Positions 1-8,794 of a stretch of 15,641 nt of DNA are shown here, piece after piece. Each line of letters begins with the position of its first letter. Position 1 is the stretch's first letter. The notes beneath the pieces are model-generated. The model was not told where the DNA came from and did no database searches. It worked only from the letters and a program-made list of their open reading frames with translations. Source of the DNA: Flavobacteriales bacterium UBA6049 (lineage in GTDB: Bacteria; Bacteroidota; Bacteroidia; Flavobacteriales_G; Salibacteraceae); contig DIYR01000097.1 in NCBI GenBank assembly GCA_002429085.1, positions 1 to 15,641 of the forward strand. The letters run 5' to 3'. The translations under genes were made by a program, and so were the position numbers.

Positions 1-984
1 TGTATAGATATCAACATCCTCTCCCAAAAAACGCGGCTCTGAATGTGCTTCCAATACAAAAAAGTAAACAACTCCTCCAAGCAGTAAAATAGGCAATATA
101 ACGAACATCAAACCTCTCGTCCAAGACTTAAGAAATGTATTATTTAGTATTCCGTTAGCAAAACCATTGCTAATTACCATCAAATAAGTTGGCATTAATA
201 AGAATGCTGAAGAATGTGATTTTAGACAGAGAAAATACAACACTGTTATTAACAAAAAGTGCACCTTTTTTCTAGTGTTAAAGAAATAAACAACAGCACA
301 TAAATACATGGTAAATGTAAGTACCGATGGGGCGTATATTTCTTGATAACCAAAGAAAATTTGAGTGTATGGCGCTGCTACTCCAATAGTAAAAAGCGCT
401 ATTTTGGTTGTCGTTCTTTCGAAAAAATTAGTAGTAAAAACACCCCACAACACTACATATAAAAAACCACACACTACTCCAACCAGTTGATACGCTTCTT
501 GATGGGAAATGTTCAAGTAATACGAAAGCAACCTAACTCCGCTTAATACGGTTAGATTACCTGTTTTTGGAGAAGATACATCTAGCGAAAAAAGATTTTC
601 AGCATACAACGGAATCAATTGATCTGTTGAAAATCCCATCATTCTGCTAAATAGCTCCGTATCTCCATACACATTGGCACAAATAGGAAAACTATAATAT
701 ACTACTCCTGCTACTAATGCGACTAAAAAAACTACTACAAATTCAGTCTTTTTAGCTACACTAACCCTATGTATATATTTATCAACTGGAAAAAATTCAC
801 TTACTAAGAAAATAGCTATTAAACTACCGAGAATAGCATAGCCAATTGGTTTTGGTAAAAACGCGATATAGTGTACACCCCAAAGTTTATCAGGAAAAAA
901 CATTGCAATCAACAATAGCACAATACTCATTATGCCTAGAATTGTTGTCACGTCCTTCTTTCGCTCTTTTATCAACCTAATCAT
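1..984 (-). CDS. Polytopic membrane protein, GT-C glycosyltransferase-like (3' part beyond window)
   Basis: Reading the minus strand from an ATG at 984 gives 328 codons without a stop, running off the left edge, so the C terminus is missing. The product is very hydrophobic, with many membrane segments (about residues 14-30, 46-63, 82-100, 164-182, 195-212, 220-236, 242-254 and 290-310). An acidic pair in a short motif (YGDTE, D108 and E110) lies in the loop after the third segment, and a later motif reads FGYQEIYAP (211-219). Acidic residues in an early extracytoplasmic loop are typical of GT-C glycosyltransferases that use lipid-phosphate sugar donors; assignment to that group is inference from architecture. 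The start lies one base beyond the stop of the FAD-dependent gene upstream, indicating one transcript and probably coupled translation. It could instead be a polymerase or other multi-spanning envelope protein. Confidence 0.7.
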   Translation of the reverse strand, partial: MIRLIKERKKDVTTILGIMSIVLLLIAMFFPDKLWGVHYIAFLPKPIGYAILGSLIAIFLVSEFFPVDKYIHRVSVAKKTEFVVVFLVALVAGVVYYSFPICANVYGDTELFSRMMGFSTDQLIPLYAENLFSLDVSSPKTGNLTVLSGVRLLSYYLNISHQEAYQLVGVVCGFLYVVLWGVFTTNFFERTTTKIALFTIGVAAPYTQIFFGYQEIYAPSVLTFTMYLCAVVYFFNTRKKVHFLLITVLYFLCLKSHSSAFLLMPTYLMVISNGFANGILNNTFLKSWTRGLMFVILPILLLGGVVYFFVLEAHSEPRFLGEDVDIYT

Positions 985-985
985 C

Positions 986-2353
986 TTAGTTAAACCCTAC
1001 ACTACCTGGTAGCACTTTTCTTTTTGGGGGTAAATACGAATTACTAACCCCTATTAACTCACACGTTTTTGCAGCAGTTATGATAGCGTTATTTATACTT
1101 CTCTCATCAGGATAAACATGCTGCATATTGCAAACATAGAGTCCATTTATTGATGACTGAACGTCAATAATTCTTTCAGAAAAGTTCAATTCACAAATTG
1201 GAGCGGCAAAATTTGATGAATGAATCTGAACACTCAAAATCTGTTTAGATTCTAACGCTGGAAACACACTTTTCAAATCCACTAGCATCAATTGCTTTTT
1301 CTCCTCTTCTGAAAGACTTGAAAACTCATCTTTCTCGGTAAAATACTTACTCAAATAAACAATGCTAGAGCCATTATACTCTTCTTGCGACACCAAATTG
1401 GTTTGTTCTATTATTCCGCCTGTAGTGAGTGTTTGATCTGCTATATTTAACCAATACTGATCACTCAACGGACTTTTCAGCTCAACAATAGCGCAGGTAG
1501 CTTTAAAGTATTCTAGATTTCCTAGATCCGTTGCCAGCTTCAGATTGTGAGTTCCGATTAACTTACCTGCTATTGGAGATGGAACGGTGAGTATTACATT
1601 CTCTGATTTATATTCCTCTCCATTTACTAATTTGACTCCTTTAACACTATTGTTCGTCACCTGTAGCTGATCTACTTTAGCATTTACAACCAGTTCTACT
1701 CCCATTGATTGCAACGCTGCTTCCAGTGCTTTTAACAGTTCTTTTGAGCTCCCTTTTATAACTCCAAGTTCCTCTTTCCCCTTCTTTCTAGATCGCATGC
1801 GTTGTTGGAGTCTTCCAACCATCCAAGAAACGGGTATGTTGTGGCTATACTTTCCAAATTTGGATTCGAACAAAGGGCGCCATATAAAATGGTAACAACG
1901 CTCTCCAGCCCATTTTTTAAGCCATTCTTCAGCAGAAATGGACTCGTAACTTCTCCAATCAGCAAAAAGTCCTAAATACGATGTTGTAGCAATAAATCTA
2001 ATCTTGTCTAACACTCTTAAAGGTTTAAACCTGATTAAATCTATCACCCCACCAAATGGAAATATCTTCTGATTAGAATACATGCCCATTGAAGCTTTTT
2101 TGAACTCCAATAAATGAGTACTATTCAACTGCTTTAGCAACCAAAATAACTCTGCATCGTGCGTAAAGAAATGATGATAAAACTTTTCTATGGGCCTTTC
2201 ATTCACTTCTGTAGTACAAAGAAGCCCCCCTACCTGTGGAGCTCCTTCTAAAACAACTACTTTTTTTCCTGCGCGTGCCGCAATAAAAGCTACAGAAAGC
2301 CCTGTAACTCCTCCTCCCACCACAATTAATGTATCACGAAGTGAAGTCGTCAT
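986..2353 (-). CDS. FAD-dependent amine-oxidase-like oxidoreductase
   Basis: A 455-residue protein whose N terminus is a Rossmann FAD-binding fold: VVGGGVTGLS (11-20) contains the GxGxxG-type dinucleotide loop, E36 at the end of beta-strand 2 would bind the adenosine ribose, and VGGL (41-44) completes the signature of the amine oxidase / protoporphyrinogen oxidase / UDP-galactopyranose mutase superfamily. Near the C terminus, NGLYVCNMQ and DERSINNAI match the closing FAD-contact region of that superfamily. No membrane segment is evident, so the protein is probably cytoplasmic or peripheral. Relatives with this layout often occur in polysaccharide or lipid-glycan loci, which fits the membrane protein gene one base downstream. 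The substrate is unknown. It is unlikely to be the haem enzyme HemG/HemY, since no other tetrapyrrole gene is present. The ATG at 2353 is supported by placement of the Rossmann fold. Confidence 0.82.
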   Translation of the reverse strand: MTTSLRDTLIVVGGGVTGLSVAFIAARAGKKVVVLEGAPQVGGLLCTTEVNERPIEKFYHHFFTHDAELFWLLKQLNSTHLLEFKKASMGMYSNQKIFPFGGVIDLIRFKPLRVLDKIRFIATTSYLGLFADWRSYESISAEEWLKKWAGERCYHFIWRPLFESKFGKYSHNIPVSWMVGRLQQRMRSRKKGKEELGVIKGSSKELLKALEAALQSMGVELVVNAKVDQLQVTNNSVKGVKLVNGEEYKSENVILTVPSPIAGKLIGTHNLKLATDLGNLEYFKATCAIVELKSPLSDQYWLNIADQTLTTGGIIEQTNLVSQEEYNGSSIVYLSKYFTEKDEFSSLSEEEKKQLMLVDLKSVFPALESKQILSVQIHSSNFAAPICELNFSERIIDVQSSINGLYVCNMQHVYPDERSINNAIITAAKTCELIGVSNSYLPPKRKVLPGSVGFN

Positions 2354-2406
2354 GTAATTCTGTATTTTGAGGAGCAGTCACAAATAATTGATTCTTTTTG
2401 CTTTCA

Positions 2407-2435
2407 CAAATATATACGGCATGAAGCTCTCACAA
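2407..2435 (-). promoter_or_regulatory. Candidate promoter for the FAD oxidoreductase gene
   Basis: On the minus strand TATATTTG (plus-strand 2407-2414) matches the Bacteroidota -7 consensus TAnnTTTG exactly. A TTG (plus-strand CAA at 2433-2435) lies 18 bases upstream as a partial -33 element. Transcription would start near 2400, about 50 bases before the ATG at 2353. The site overlaps the start of the divergent SGNH hydrolase gene. The match is short and could be chance. Confidence 0.35.
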
Positions 2436-3617
2436 CTGAACACAAAAATTATTAAGTACTCCACTTATGTTGCGGTAGTTGTGATGATTCAAGAGCTTCT
2501 TTTTCGCTTGTTCTTTCCAATACCAGAACTGAGCAATTTCGACAGAATCAACTACACTCATCTTAAAACTACCTCAACCAGTTATTCGCCATTAAGGAAT
2601 GTTACTTGGACCTGGCAATCTTCTCTTGACACCCCTGTAGTTTTTAGCCATTACATGAATATGTATGGGTTTAGAGATCAAGAATGGGCAATTGAAAAAC
2701 ATACCCATGAAAAGAGATACATGTTTTTTGGTGACAGCTTTACAGAAGGTATTATGGCTGTTCAAGGCAAAGACATGGTTTCAAAATTCCAAAATCTTGC
2801 AAACAGCAATGGTCTAAAAATCGAAGCATTTAATGCAGGCATGATGGGCGTTGGTATGAATTCTTACCTCAACTTAATTGTTGATGCGGTTCCAATATTT
2901 AAGCCTGACCATGCTATACTTACGTTATATGCTAACGATTTCACTACTAAGCAAATCACTATTCCTGAAACAAGGTTACTACCAGAATACTACAATGGGT
3001 ACACTCCAAGAATAATAGAGTTGGTACAACAAGCTGTGGCAGAAAGACCTATACTCTCTAGATTTAGTACTAAAACGAGGTCGTTAATTCCAGCTGTACC
3101 TGCTTCTAACAACCCTTGGACTGATGATGAAAAAACGCTAAAAAAACACGTTAGTAATGAGGTTGCTGAAGTGATGAAGAATGGGGCTTTTAATTGTTTC
3201 ATCTACAATCAATTGGTGTATCAAGAACAAATGTTGAAAGAACCTGTATCGTTTAAAAAAGAACTCGAATTCTTGAAGCGATTTCTAAATGATCAATCTA
3301 TTGAGTTGTCTATTGTATACGTTCCTTACAGAAACCAGGTAACGAAGCACTACCTACCTTTTGAGCGATCTTATTGCCTGCAAGATTGTTCTGATGAATG
3401 GGATCTCACTTCAGATGCGTACAGTGGCCATAGAAAGCAACTCGTGAAAGATTGCAAGGAGCTAGACATTCACCTCATTGACTTACACAATACCATATTG
3501 AAAGAAGAGAAAAACGGCAACCATCTATACTGGAATTATGATGATCATTTTAAAGAAGCTGGATATTCTTTAATGGCCACTGAAATCTATCGCGAACTAC
3601 AATCTACTCAAAATTAA
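2421..3617 (+). CDS. SGNH/GDSL-family hydrolase with N-terminal membrane anchor
   Basis: With the ATG at 2421 the protein has 398 residues. An upstream in-frame TTG at 2388 would add 11 residues, but it overlaps the divergent promoter region and adds nothing recognisable, so the ATG is preferred. A hydrophobic N-terminal stretch (about residues 12-34) looks like an uncleaved signal anchor, placing the catalytic domain in the periplasm. SGNH hallmarks are visible: block I FFGDSFTEG with nucleophile S106, a glycine block FNAGMMGVG around 137-145 (oxyanion Gly about 140), block III YAND with N172, and block V YDDHFKEAGY with D374 and H376. Such enzymes hydrolyse or transfer acyl groups, often acetyl on cell-envelope sugars. 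It is divergent from the FAD gene and convergent with the TPR glycosyltransferase gene, so it is a single-gene unit. The carbohydrate substrate is inferred only from the neighbourhood. Confidence 0.8.
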   Translation: MKLSQLNTKIIKYSTYVAVVVMIQELLFRLFFPIPELSNFDRINYTHLKTTSTSYSPLRNVTWTWQSSLDTPVVFSHYMNMYGFRDQEWAIEKHTHEKRYMFFGDSFTEGIMAVQGKDMVSKFQNLANSNGLKIEAFNAGMMGVGMNSYLNLIVDAVPIFKPDHAILTLYANDFTTKQITIPETRLLPEYYNGYTPRIIELVQQAVAERPILSRFSTKTRSLIPAVPASNNPWTDDEKTLKKHVSNEVAEVMKNGAFNCFIYNQLVYQEQMLKEPVSFKKELEFLKRFLNDQSIELSIVYVPYRNQVTKHYLPFERSYCLQDCSDEWDLTSDAYSGHRKQLVKDCKELDIHLIDLHNTILKEEKNGNHLYWNYDDHFKEAGYSLMATEIYRELQSTQN

Positions 3618-3627
3618 AACTGAGAGT

Positions 3628-5478
3628 CTAGTTCAATCCAAATACCCTAAGGTATTCTTCATCAGCCTGATGCCCAAGTTCCATAGAAATCAATAAATCT
3701 TGCTTTGCAGCAACTGTATCTCCTAAATCAAGAGAACAGATTGATCGCCAATAATGTGCTGCGGCATGTTTATGATCTAGATTGATTGCCTTTGAAAAAT
3801 CGTTCAATGCCAATTCTTTCTCATCTGATAGGTAATAAACAAACCCTCTGTTATAATAAATCCCAGGTGAATTTGGGTTGACTGATATGACTACTGAATT
3901 GTCTCTAATAGCTTCTTCATAGTTTCCCATTCGTTTATGGAGTACCGCTCTATGTGTTAATGCTGACGCATTAGCTGGGTCTATTTCTAATACTGCATTA
4001 AAGTCATACATGGCCGAAGTCCACATATCCATATCAAAATAGATCATACCTCTATTCATCAAAGCACTTACGGACTTTGGATTTTTCTTTATTGCTGTAT
4101 TGTACTGTTTAAAAGCTTCATCAACGTTTCCTAAACTGAGATAGGCCACTCCCATGTTCATATTTATGGATGAAAACTTCGGGTTGAATTTTTGAGCTTC
4201 TTTATAATCTTCAAGCGCAGCTTTCCAATTTCTACCTTCCAAATAAGAGTTCCCTCTTGACCAATAACCAAAAAAGTCATTGGGATATTTCTGGATAACA
4301 TCCGTCCAAAGCGTTCTTGGATTAGCCCACACTGAGCTTCTTTGAAACGTTGTAAACGTCATTGTAACTGCAAATACAGTGATTGCTAAAAACACAACTT
4401 TCTGACTCGCATAGTGCTTTAAAATGAAGTAAACACTTAAGAAAAGACCTATGTAGGGCACGTACGTATATCGCTCTGCATGCAAAGCACTACCAATAGG
4501 AATAAGTTGTATTACTGGTAGAATTGTGATCAAGAAAAATAAAATCCCGAAAAGAACTTCTTTAGATTTCTTCCGATAATAATATCCTACTCCCACTAAA
4601 ATAACTGGAAAAACGATGGTTAAGTAATAATACCACGGAAAAGACCAATTGAATATCTCTGGATACGGATGGTAGGCTGAAAGATGAATTGGCGCTACTA
4701 ACTTGAATGTATATACTAGTACTCCAAAAGATGCTACTATCAATGAGTTAAAGCCACTTGGAGTATTCAATGCTCCTGCATCTGATTGTGTGTAAATAGC
4801 TAAAGCTGCAAAGACTATAGAAAAGAAAGCAAAGGGCACCTTCTCTAGTAAAGTTTCCTTGATAATTCCCCTACCCTTCAATACGTCTATTAGTAACAAA
4901 ACTAGTGGTAAGCTAACAGCCATAGATTTAGAAAGAAGAGACAGTAAAAACAAAGCCAAACTCAAGAAATACCATTGTTTTTTAGCCGAGTCATTCCGAT
5001 TTACGTACCTCACATAAGTCGTCATACTCAGCAAGTAAAATGCCGTATATAATAAATCTTTGCGTTGAGCAATTAGTGCAACAGACTCCAGATGCATGGG
5101 ATGTACACCAAACAAAAGAGCCGCAAAAAATGCGATTCGTTGTTCTTTGAATAGTGCTTTTATAAACACAAATACTAGAACTACATTAAAAAGGTGAAGA
5201 ATGAAATTAATAACGTGATACACTTTAGGATCTTCTCCTCCAATGGCGTAATCCAAAGCAAGTGATAATGTGGTTATTGGATGATAGTTTGCCAATAGAG
5301 GTTCTGTCAACATTCTACCTATTCCGTTAGCGCTTAGGTCTTGAATAAGAGTTCCATTTTTAATTATGGCAGTATCATCCCAACTTACCCATCCGTTGTT
5401 TAAAGTTGGCCAAATAGCTACTGCCGTTACAATAACTGCTATTAACCACCCATATTTATCTACTGCATTCTTAAGCAT
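3628..5478 (-). CDS. TMTC-like membrane protein: GT-C transferase domain plus TPR repeats (paralogue B)
   Basis: 616 residues in two parts. Residues 1-385 form a multi-spanning membrane domain. After the first segment comes WVSWDDT with the acidic pair D34-D35, the position of the catalytic/metal residues in GT-C enzymes. LLFGVHPMHLESVALIAQRKDLLY (read as 121-144) and AERYTYVPYIGL (334-345) are landmarks shared with eukaryotic TMTC O-mannosyltransferases and their bacterial relatives. Residues about 400-603 hold roughly six tetratricopeptide repeats, presumably extracytoplasmic and protein-binding. By homology it would transfer a sugar from a polyprenyl-phosphate donor to protein, but bacterial members are uncharacterised as far as I can say. 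It follows its paralogue with a 41-bp gap and is probably co-transcribed with it. The 3' end faces the SGNH gene with only 10 bp between stops and no terminator hairpin. Confidence 0.82.
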   Translation of the reverse strand: MLKNAVDKYGWLIAVIVTAVAIWPTLNNGWVSWDDTAIIKNGTLIQDLSANGIGRMLTEPLLANYHPITTLSLALDYAIGGEDPKVYHVINFILHLFNVVLVFVFIKALFKEQRIAFFAALLFGVHPMHLESVALIAQRKDLLYTAFYLLSMTTYVRYVNRNDSAKKQWYFLSLALFLLSLLSKSMAVSLPLVLLLIDVLKGRGIIKETLLEKVPFAFFSIVFAALAIYTQSDAGALNTPSGFNSLIVASFGVLVYTFKLVAPIHLSAYHPYPEIFNWSFPWYYYLTIVFPVILVGVGYYYRKKSKEVLFGILFFLITILPVIQLIPIGSALHAERYTYVPYIGLFLSVYFILKHYASQKVVFLAITVFAVTMTFTTFQRSSVWANPRTLWTDVIQKYPNDFFGYWSRGNSYLEGRNWKAALEDYKEAQKFNPKFSSINMNMGVAYLSLGNVDEAFKQYNTAIKKNPKSVSALMNRGMIYFDMDMWTSAMYDFNAVLEIDPANASALTHRAVLHKRMGNYEEAIRDNSVVISVNPNSPGIYYNRGFVYYLSDEKELALNDFSKAINLDHKHAAAHYWRSICSLDLGDTVAAKQDLLISMELGHQADEEYLRVFGLN

Positions 5479-5519
5479 GAAAACTCTGTTGTTTTAGGTA
5501 TAGTACCCTTTGAAACTGC

Positions 5520-7406
5520 TTAAATCTCAACTCGCTTTAGTCTTGATTCGTATTCAACATTTTTTGGATACCCTGAATTAACTGCACTACGGTACTGTTT
5601 ATATGCTAAGTTTCTATTACCCAAAGCCAAATTGACTCTAGACAAATCAAACCAAGCAACTGCAAAATCTGGTCTTAACTCTACCGCCAATTCTAAATCT
5701 GTTAAGGCAGATTCATAGTTTTCTAATACCAACTGTAAGCTACCACGATATTTTAGAGCCAAGTGATCTTTATTATTTACTTCAATTGCAGCCGAATACG
5801 CATCTAGTGCTAAATCATACTGCCCATTCAGTTCGTATGCAAGACCTTGATTAATTCTAAAAACTCCAACATCAGGGTTCAAGTCTACCGCTTTATTCAA
5901 ATCCACAATTCCGCTCTCTATTCGGCCTAGTTGGGCTTTTAGCACACCGCTACATGAATACGGCAATCCTTGATTTGGCGATAACTCCATAGCCACTTCA
6001 TAATCAGACAATGCCCTATCGTAATTTTTGAGTTCTTTGTAGATGTTTCCTCTATTTACATACCCATCTCCACTTAGAGGATTGAGTTGAATACACTCGT
6101 TCTGATCTCGCATAGCTTCTTCAAGCCTCATTTCTGAAACATAGTAATTGGCTCGTTTGCACCAAGCAAACTTATGCTGAGGATTGTGTTTAATCACATC
6201 TGTCCATAGTGTTTCATCATTTTGCCACACTTTACTTCTCTCAAAAGCTATGTAGCCATATATCAAAACAGCTGGAGTGATTATAGCCAAGAACAACTTA
6301 CTCGCATTCTTCCTTGTGCCAATTAAATCATATACCACATTTCCGATTACTATAAATAAACCTATGAATGGGATATAAGTAAACCTGTCGTATGCAATAC
6401 CACTATTTACTTTTAGAAAGTGGAGCGAAAAAAACACAGTAGCAAGAAAAAATAGAAGTCCAAATTGCACTTGCTTTTTACTTCTGCCGAACCACAATAC
6501 CAAACCTATTGAAACAATGGATAAAGCAGTGGTCAGAAAATAGAACACAGGAACATTTCCAGGCATTTTTTGCCCCATATCATGCGAAATGTTGAACGGA
6601 ACAATACTCTTTAGCAAATACAACCAAAGTGCATGTCCAGATAACAGCGTTCTATCCGTTAAAGAATAGCCAAATTGGTCTGCATCCATTAAAAGGGTGG
6701 CTCCTATTCCAAACAACACTGCACATAGGTAAAATGGCAGTATGCTTAACCAAGCTTTTCTGTCTTTATGCTTATTAAAAAGAAAAAGCACCAAGCTAAG
6801 AACAAGCGGCAATGCAACTCCCAAAGGCTTTGCCAGTATAGACAACAACCCGAGTAAAAGCGAACTGACGTATGCGGTTCTATCTTTGAATTCTGATTCT
6901 AGAAATTTTAGAAACTGAATTCCAGAAAACAAAAAGAAAAAAGAATACAGTACATCTTTTCGCTCACTAATCCATGCCACAGATTCTACATGTAACGGAT
7001 GAATACCGAATAGCACACTCACGAAAAATGCAACCTCTTTACGTTTTGTTATTCGAACAGTAAAAAAGTACACCAAGTACACATTGAGTAAGTGAAAAAT
7101 CAGATTCATGGCATGATACCAAGAAGGAGAATCTTGCGCTATTCTATAATCTATAGCAAACGATACTAAGGTAAGTGGTGTGTAGGTATCCAGTACTCTG
7201 TTAGCAGGATTAAACAACTCCAATAGGCCCGAGAACGAAAAATCATGAATAAAGGAATTCTGTAGTACATAAACCGGATCGTCCCAATTAACCCAATCAC
7301 CACTTAATACCGGATGGAGCACAATTAAAGTAATACAAACAGCTCCTAAAGCATAGGCGCCTGACCTCATTTTACCAGATAAACGTTCTAACCAATTGTC
7401 TTTCAA
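5520..7406 (-). CDS. TMTC-like membrane protein: GT-C transferase domain plus TPR repeats (paralogue A)
   Basis: 628 residues if translation begins at the TTG at 7406. An in-frame ATG at 7370 would give 616 residues, exactly the length of the downstream paralogue, and is preceded by an A-rich stretch; both starts are plausible. Landmarks in the long numbering are VNWDDP with D42-D43 after the first membrane segment, LFGIHPLHVESVAWISERKD (132-151), and AYDRFTYIPFIGL (338-350). About six TPR units follow (roughly 412-612). The WDD and HPLHVESV motifs are what I recognise from the TMTC/GT-C group, which suggests glycosyl transfer from a lipid-linked donor at the outer face of the inner membrane. 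Compared with its neighbour the motif order is identical but the sequence is well diverged, so the duplication is old. The acceptor is probably bound by the TPR part. Confidence 0.82.
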   Translation of the reverse strand: MKDNWLERLSGKMRSGAYALGAVCITLIVLHPVLSGDWVNWDDPVYVLQNSFIHDFSFSGLLELFNPANRVLDTYTPLTLVSFAIDYRIAQDSPSWYHAMNLIFHLLNVYLVYFFTVRITKRKEVAFFVSVLFGIHPLHVESVAWISERKDVLYSFFFLFSGIQFLKFLESEFKDRTAYVSSLLLGLLSILAKPLGVALPLVLSLVLFLFNKHKDRKAWLSILPFYLCAVLFGIGATLLMDADQFGYSLTDRTLLSGHALWLYLLKSIVPFNISHDMGQKMPGNVPVFYFLTTALSIVSIGLVLWFGRSKKQVQFGLLFFLATVFFSLHFLKVNSGIAYDRFTYIPFIGLFIVIGNVVYDLIGTRKNASKLFLAIITPAVLIYGYIAFERSKVWQNDETLWTDVIKHNPQHKFAWCKRANYYVSEMRLEEAMRDQNECIQLNPLSGDGYVNRGNIYKELKNYDRALSDYEVAMELSPNQGLPYSCSGVLKAQLGRIESGIVDLNKAVDLNPDVGVFRINQGLAYELNGQYDLALDAYSAAIEVNNKDHLALKYRGSLQLVLENYESALTDLELAVELRPDFAVAWFDLSRVNLALGNRNLAYKQYRSAVNSGYPKNVEYESRLKRVEI

Positions 7407-7474
7407 AATCAGATCTACTTTAGTAATTGCTCCCTGACCAAAGTATGGATAACAAATCAGAAAACTGAGCTACG

Positions 7475-8482
7475 TTATTCAATTTTTCGACTATCCAATA
7501 CAAACAACGATTTTATGGATAATGCATTCAGGGGAAACTCTAAGATTACATGAACATAACTTAGAAAAATTGTGAAGGCTACACCTAGTGCATAGTCATA
7601 AGCAAATAGTGAAAGTGATGTAACCCAAATCAAGCCAATTACAACGATACTTTTAAAGTCAATCTTTTTGTGCCATCCAATTACAGATGTCTTAACAAAC
7701 CAGTTAAAGTAATGGTAGGTGTATGCAAACGACAGAAACATTTGCACTCTCAATTCAAACTCCTCATAAAAGTAGAACGACCGGCCATCTGACACTCCTA
7801 TCCAGTTTCTTAGCTTGGTATTTAACTTGTAAAAACCATTTGAAATAAACTCCGACTTTACGTTATCACTAATACTGTAGAGGTCAGCATTAACAGGAAG
7901 AATAAAAATGCAAACAGAACATATTAATAACCCAAGAATAGGAACGTAAGATAAATGGTTGTTCGATTTTCTTGCTCCATACAACATGAATATCAACGTA
8001 AAGAAGTATACATGAATCAAGGTAGGAATCAACGTCCCAATCAAAACAGGCAGCATTGAATCTGAAAAGAAATAGGCAATACCAATTGCAAGCGCAGCTA
8101 AGAGCAATAGATACGAGTAATTGTCATCTTTCTTGGTTCTAAAAACATAGAAAAGCGGAATGATGAGAAAGGCAAAAGAGTACTGGGTTATCACAGAAGC
8201 AATTTGCAGTAGTTTTTCTGATTCAACCTCAAAAAAGGTAATAGCATAAGACAACCAAAATGGTACAGCTAAAAGTACTGAACAAACCACTGCTACAACT
8301 GGCCAAGGTCCACTTCTGAAGAAGTACTTCTTTTCCTTTATCCAGTTTACTTCGGTTAAATAATGAATAGGCCCAAGTATTGCATACGCAAAAAGAAACA
8401 AACCATAAGGATACTCACGCGCTAACCAAAATGACAGTACTACTAGTCCCAAGTTTAAAATATCTATACCCTTGCCTTGCAC
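7475..8482 (-). CDS. Unrecognised polytopic membrane protein with conserved-looking membrane histidines
   Basis: 335 residues starting from GTG at 8482; no in-frame ATG exists between the upstream stop (8507-8509) and this codon, and the first membrane segment begins by residue 8, so no later start is likely. Roughly eight hydrophobic segments alternate with short loops, plus one hydrophilic loop (about 200-240) that is probably extracytoplasmic. Histidines sit at or inside membrane segments in motifs that look functional: GPIHYLTE (H40, E44), LIHVYFFT (H157), TYHYFNWF (H257), IGWHKK (H271) and YVHVILEFPLN (H311, E315). I do not recognise the family. The histidine pattern recalls membrane metalloenzymes such as Brp/Blh carotenoid oxygenases or membrane hydroxylases, but the diagnostic motifs of those families are not clearly present. 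It is first in a same-strand run with the two TMTC-like genes, 68 bp upstream of the nearer one. Confidence 0.7.
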   Translation of the reverse strand: MQGKGIDILNLGLVVLSFWLAREYPYGLFLFAYAILGPIHYLTEVNWIKEKKYFFRSGPWPVVAVVCSVLLAVPFWLSYAITFFEVESEKLLQIASVITQYSFAFLIIPLFYVFRTKKDDNYSYLLLLAALAIGIAYFFSDSMLPVLIGTLIPTLIHVYFFTLIFMLYGARKSNNHLSYVPILGLLICSVCIFILPVNADLYSISDNVKSEFISNGFYKLNTKLRNWIGVSDGRSFYFYEEFELRVQMFLSFAYTYHYFNWFVKTSVIGWHKKIDFKSIVVIGLIWVTSLSLFAYDYALGVAFTIFLSYVHVILEFPLNALSIKSLFVLDSRKIE

Positions 8483-8794
8483 TGTGATTTTATGATACCA
8501 ATGTTTCTAGTAACACCTCCGAAACCAAACTACTTATATTCCTCTAATTACAAAGCCATAAACAACTCGCTGTTATTCCCATTGCTTTTCAAACCCAAGT
8601 AAACACCTAACAAACAAATACATAAACCAAAAAGAGCCATGCAACATTTATTGCAAAATCATTCCGAAAATTATTCGACATCCGCGATTTGTGTTTGTCT
8701 ATTCCAAAAAGAAATCTACATTTTTGCTCAAACTGCTAGTTCTCACACAATAACTTAGACTTATAAACCAAAACGAATTTAACGTCTCTTAAAT
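8483..8794. other. Divergent intergenic region (312 bp)
   Basis: This AT-rich gap separates the minus-strand membrane protein gene from the plus-strand carbonic anhydrase gene and must carry both promoters. I see one plus-strand promoter candidate (listed separately) and no clear minus-strand one. No open frame with coding character, no strong hairpin and no repeat was found here. Confidence 0.6.
8694..8726 (+). promoter_or_regulatory. Candidate promoter for the carbonic anhydrase-bestrophin unit
   Basis: TTTG at 8694-8697 and TACATTTTTG at 8717-8726 are separated by 19 bases, close to the Bacteroidota -33 TTTG / -7 TAnnTTTG arrangement. The -7 element is imperfect because it has two extra T. 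The predicted start, near 8733, leaves a leader of about 60 bases before the ATG at 8795. Confidence 0.4.

Noticed and set aside
2388..2420. TTG at 2388 as the start of the SGNH hydrolase
   Set aside because: It adds only 11 residues of no clear role and overlaps the divergent promoter candidate. The ATG at 2421 directly precedes a normal signal-anchor layout.
1756..3202. Short open frames inside the FAD gene (1756-1965) and antisense to the SGNH gene (2990-3202)
   Set aside because: Both overlap well-supported genes completely and have no domain or upstream signal.
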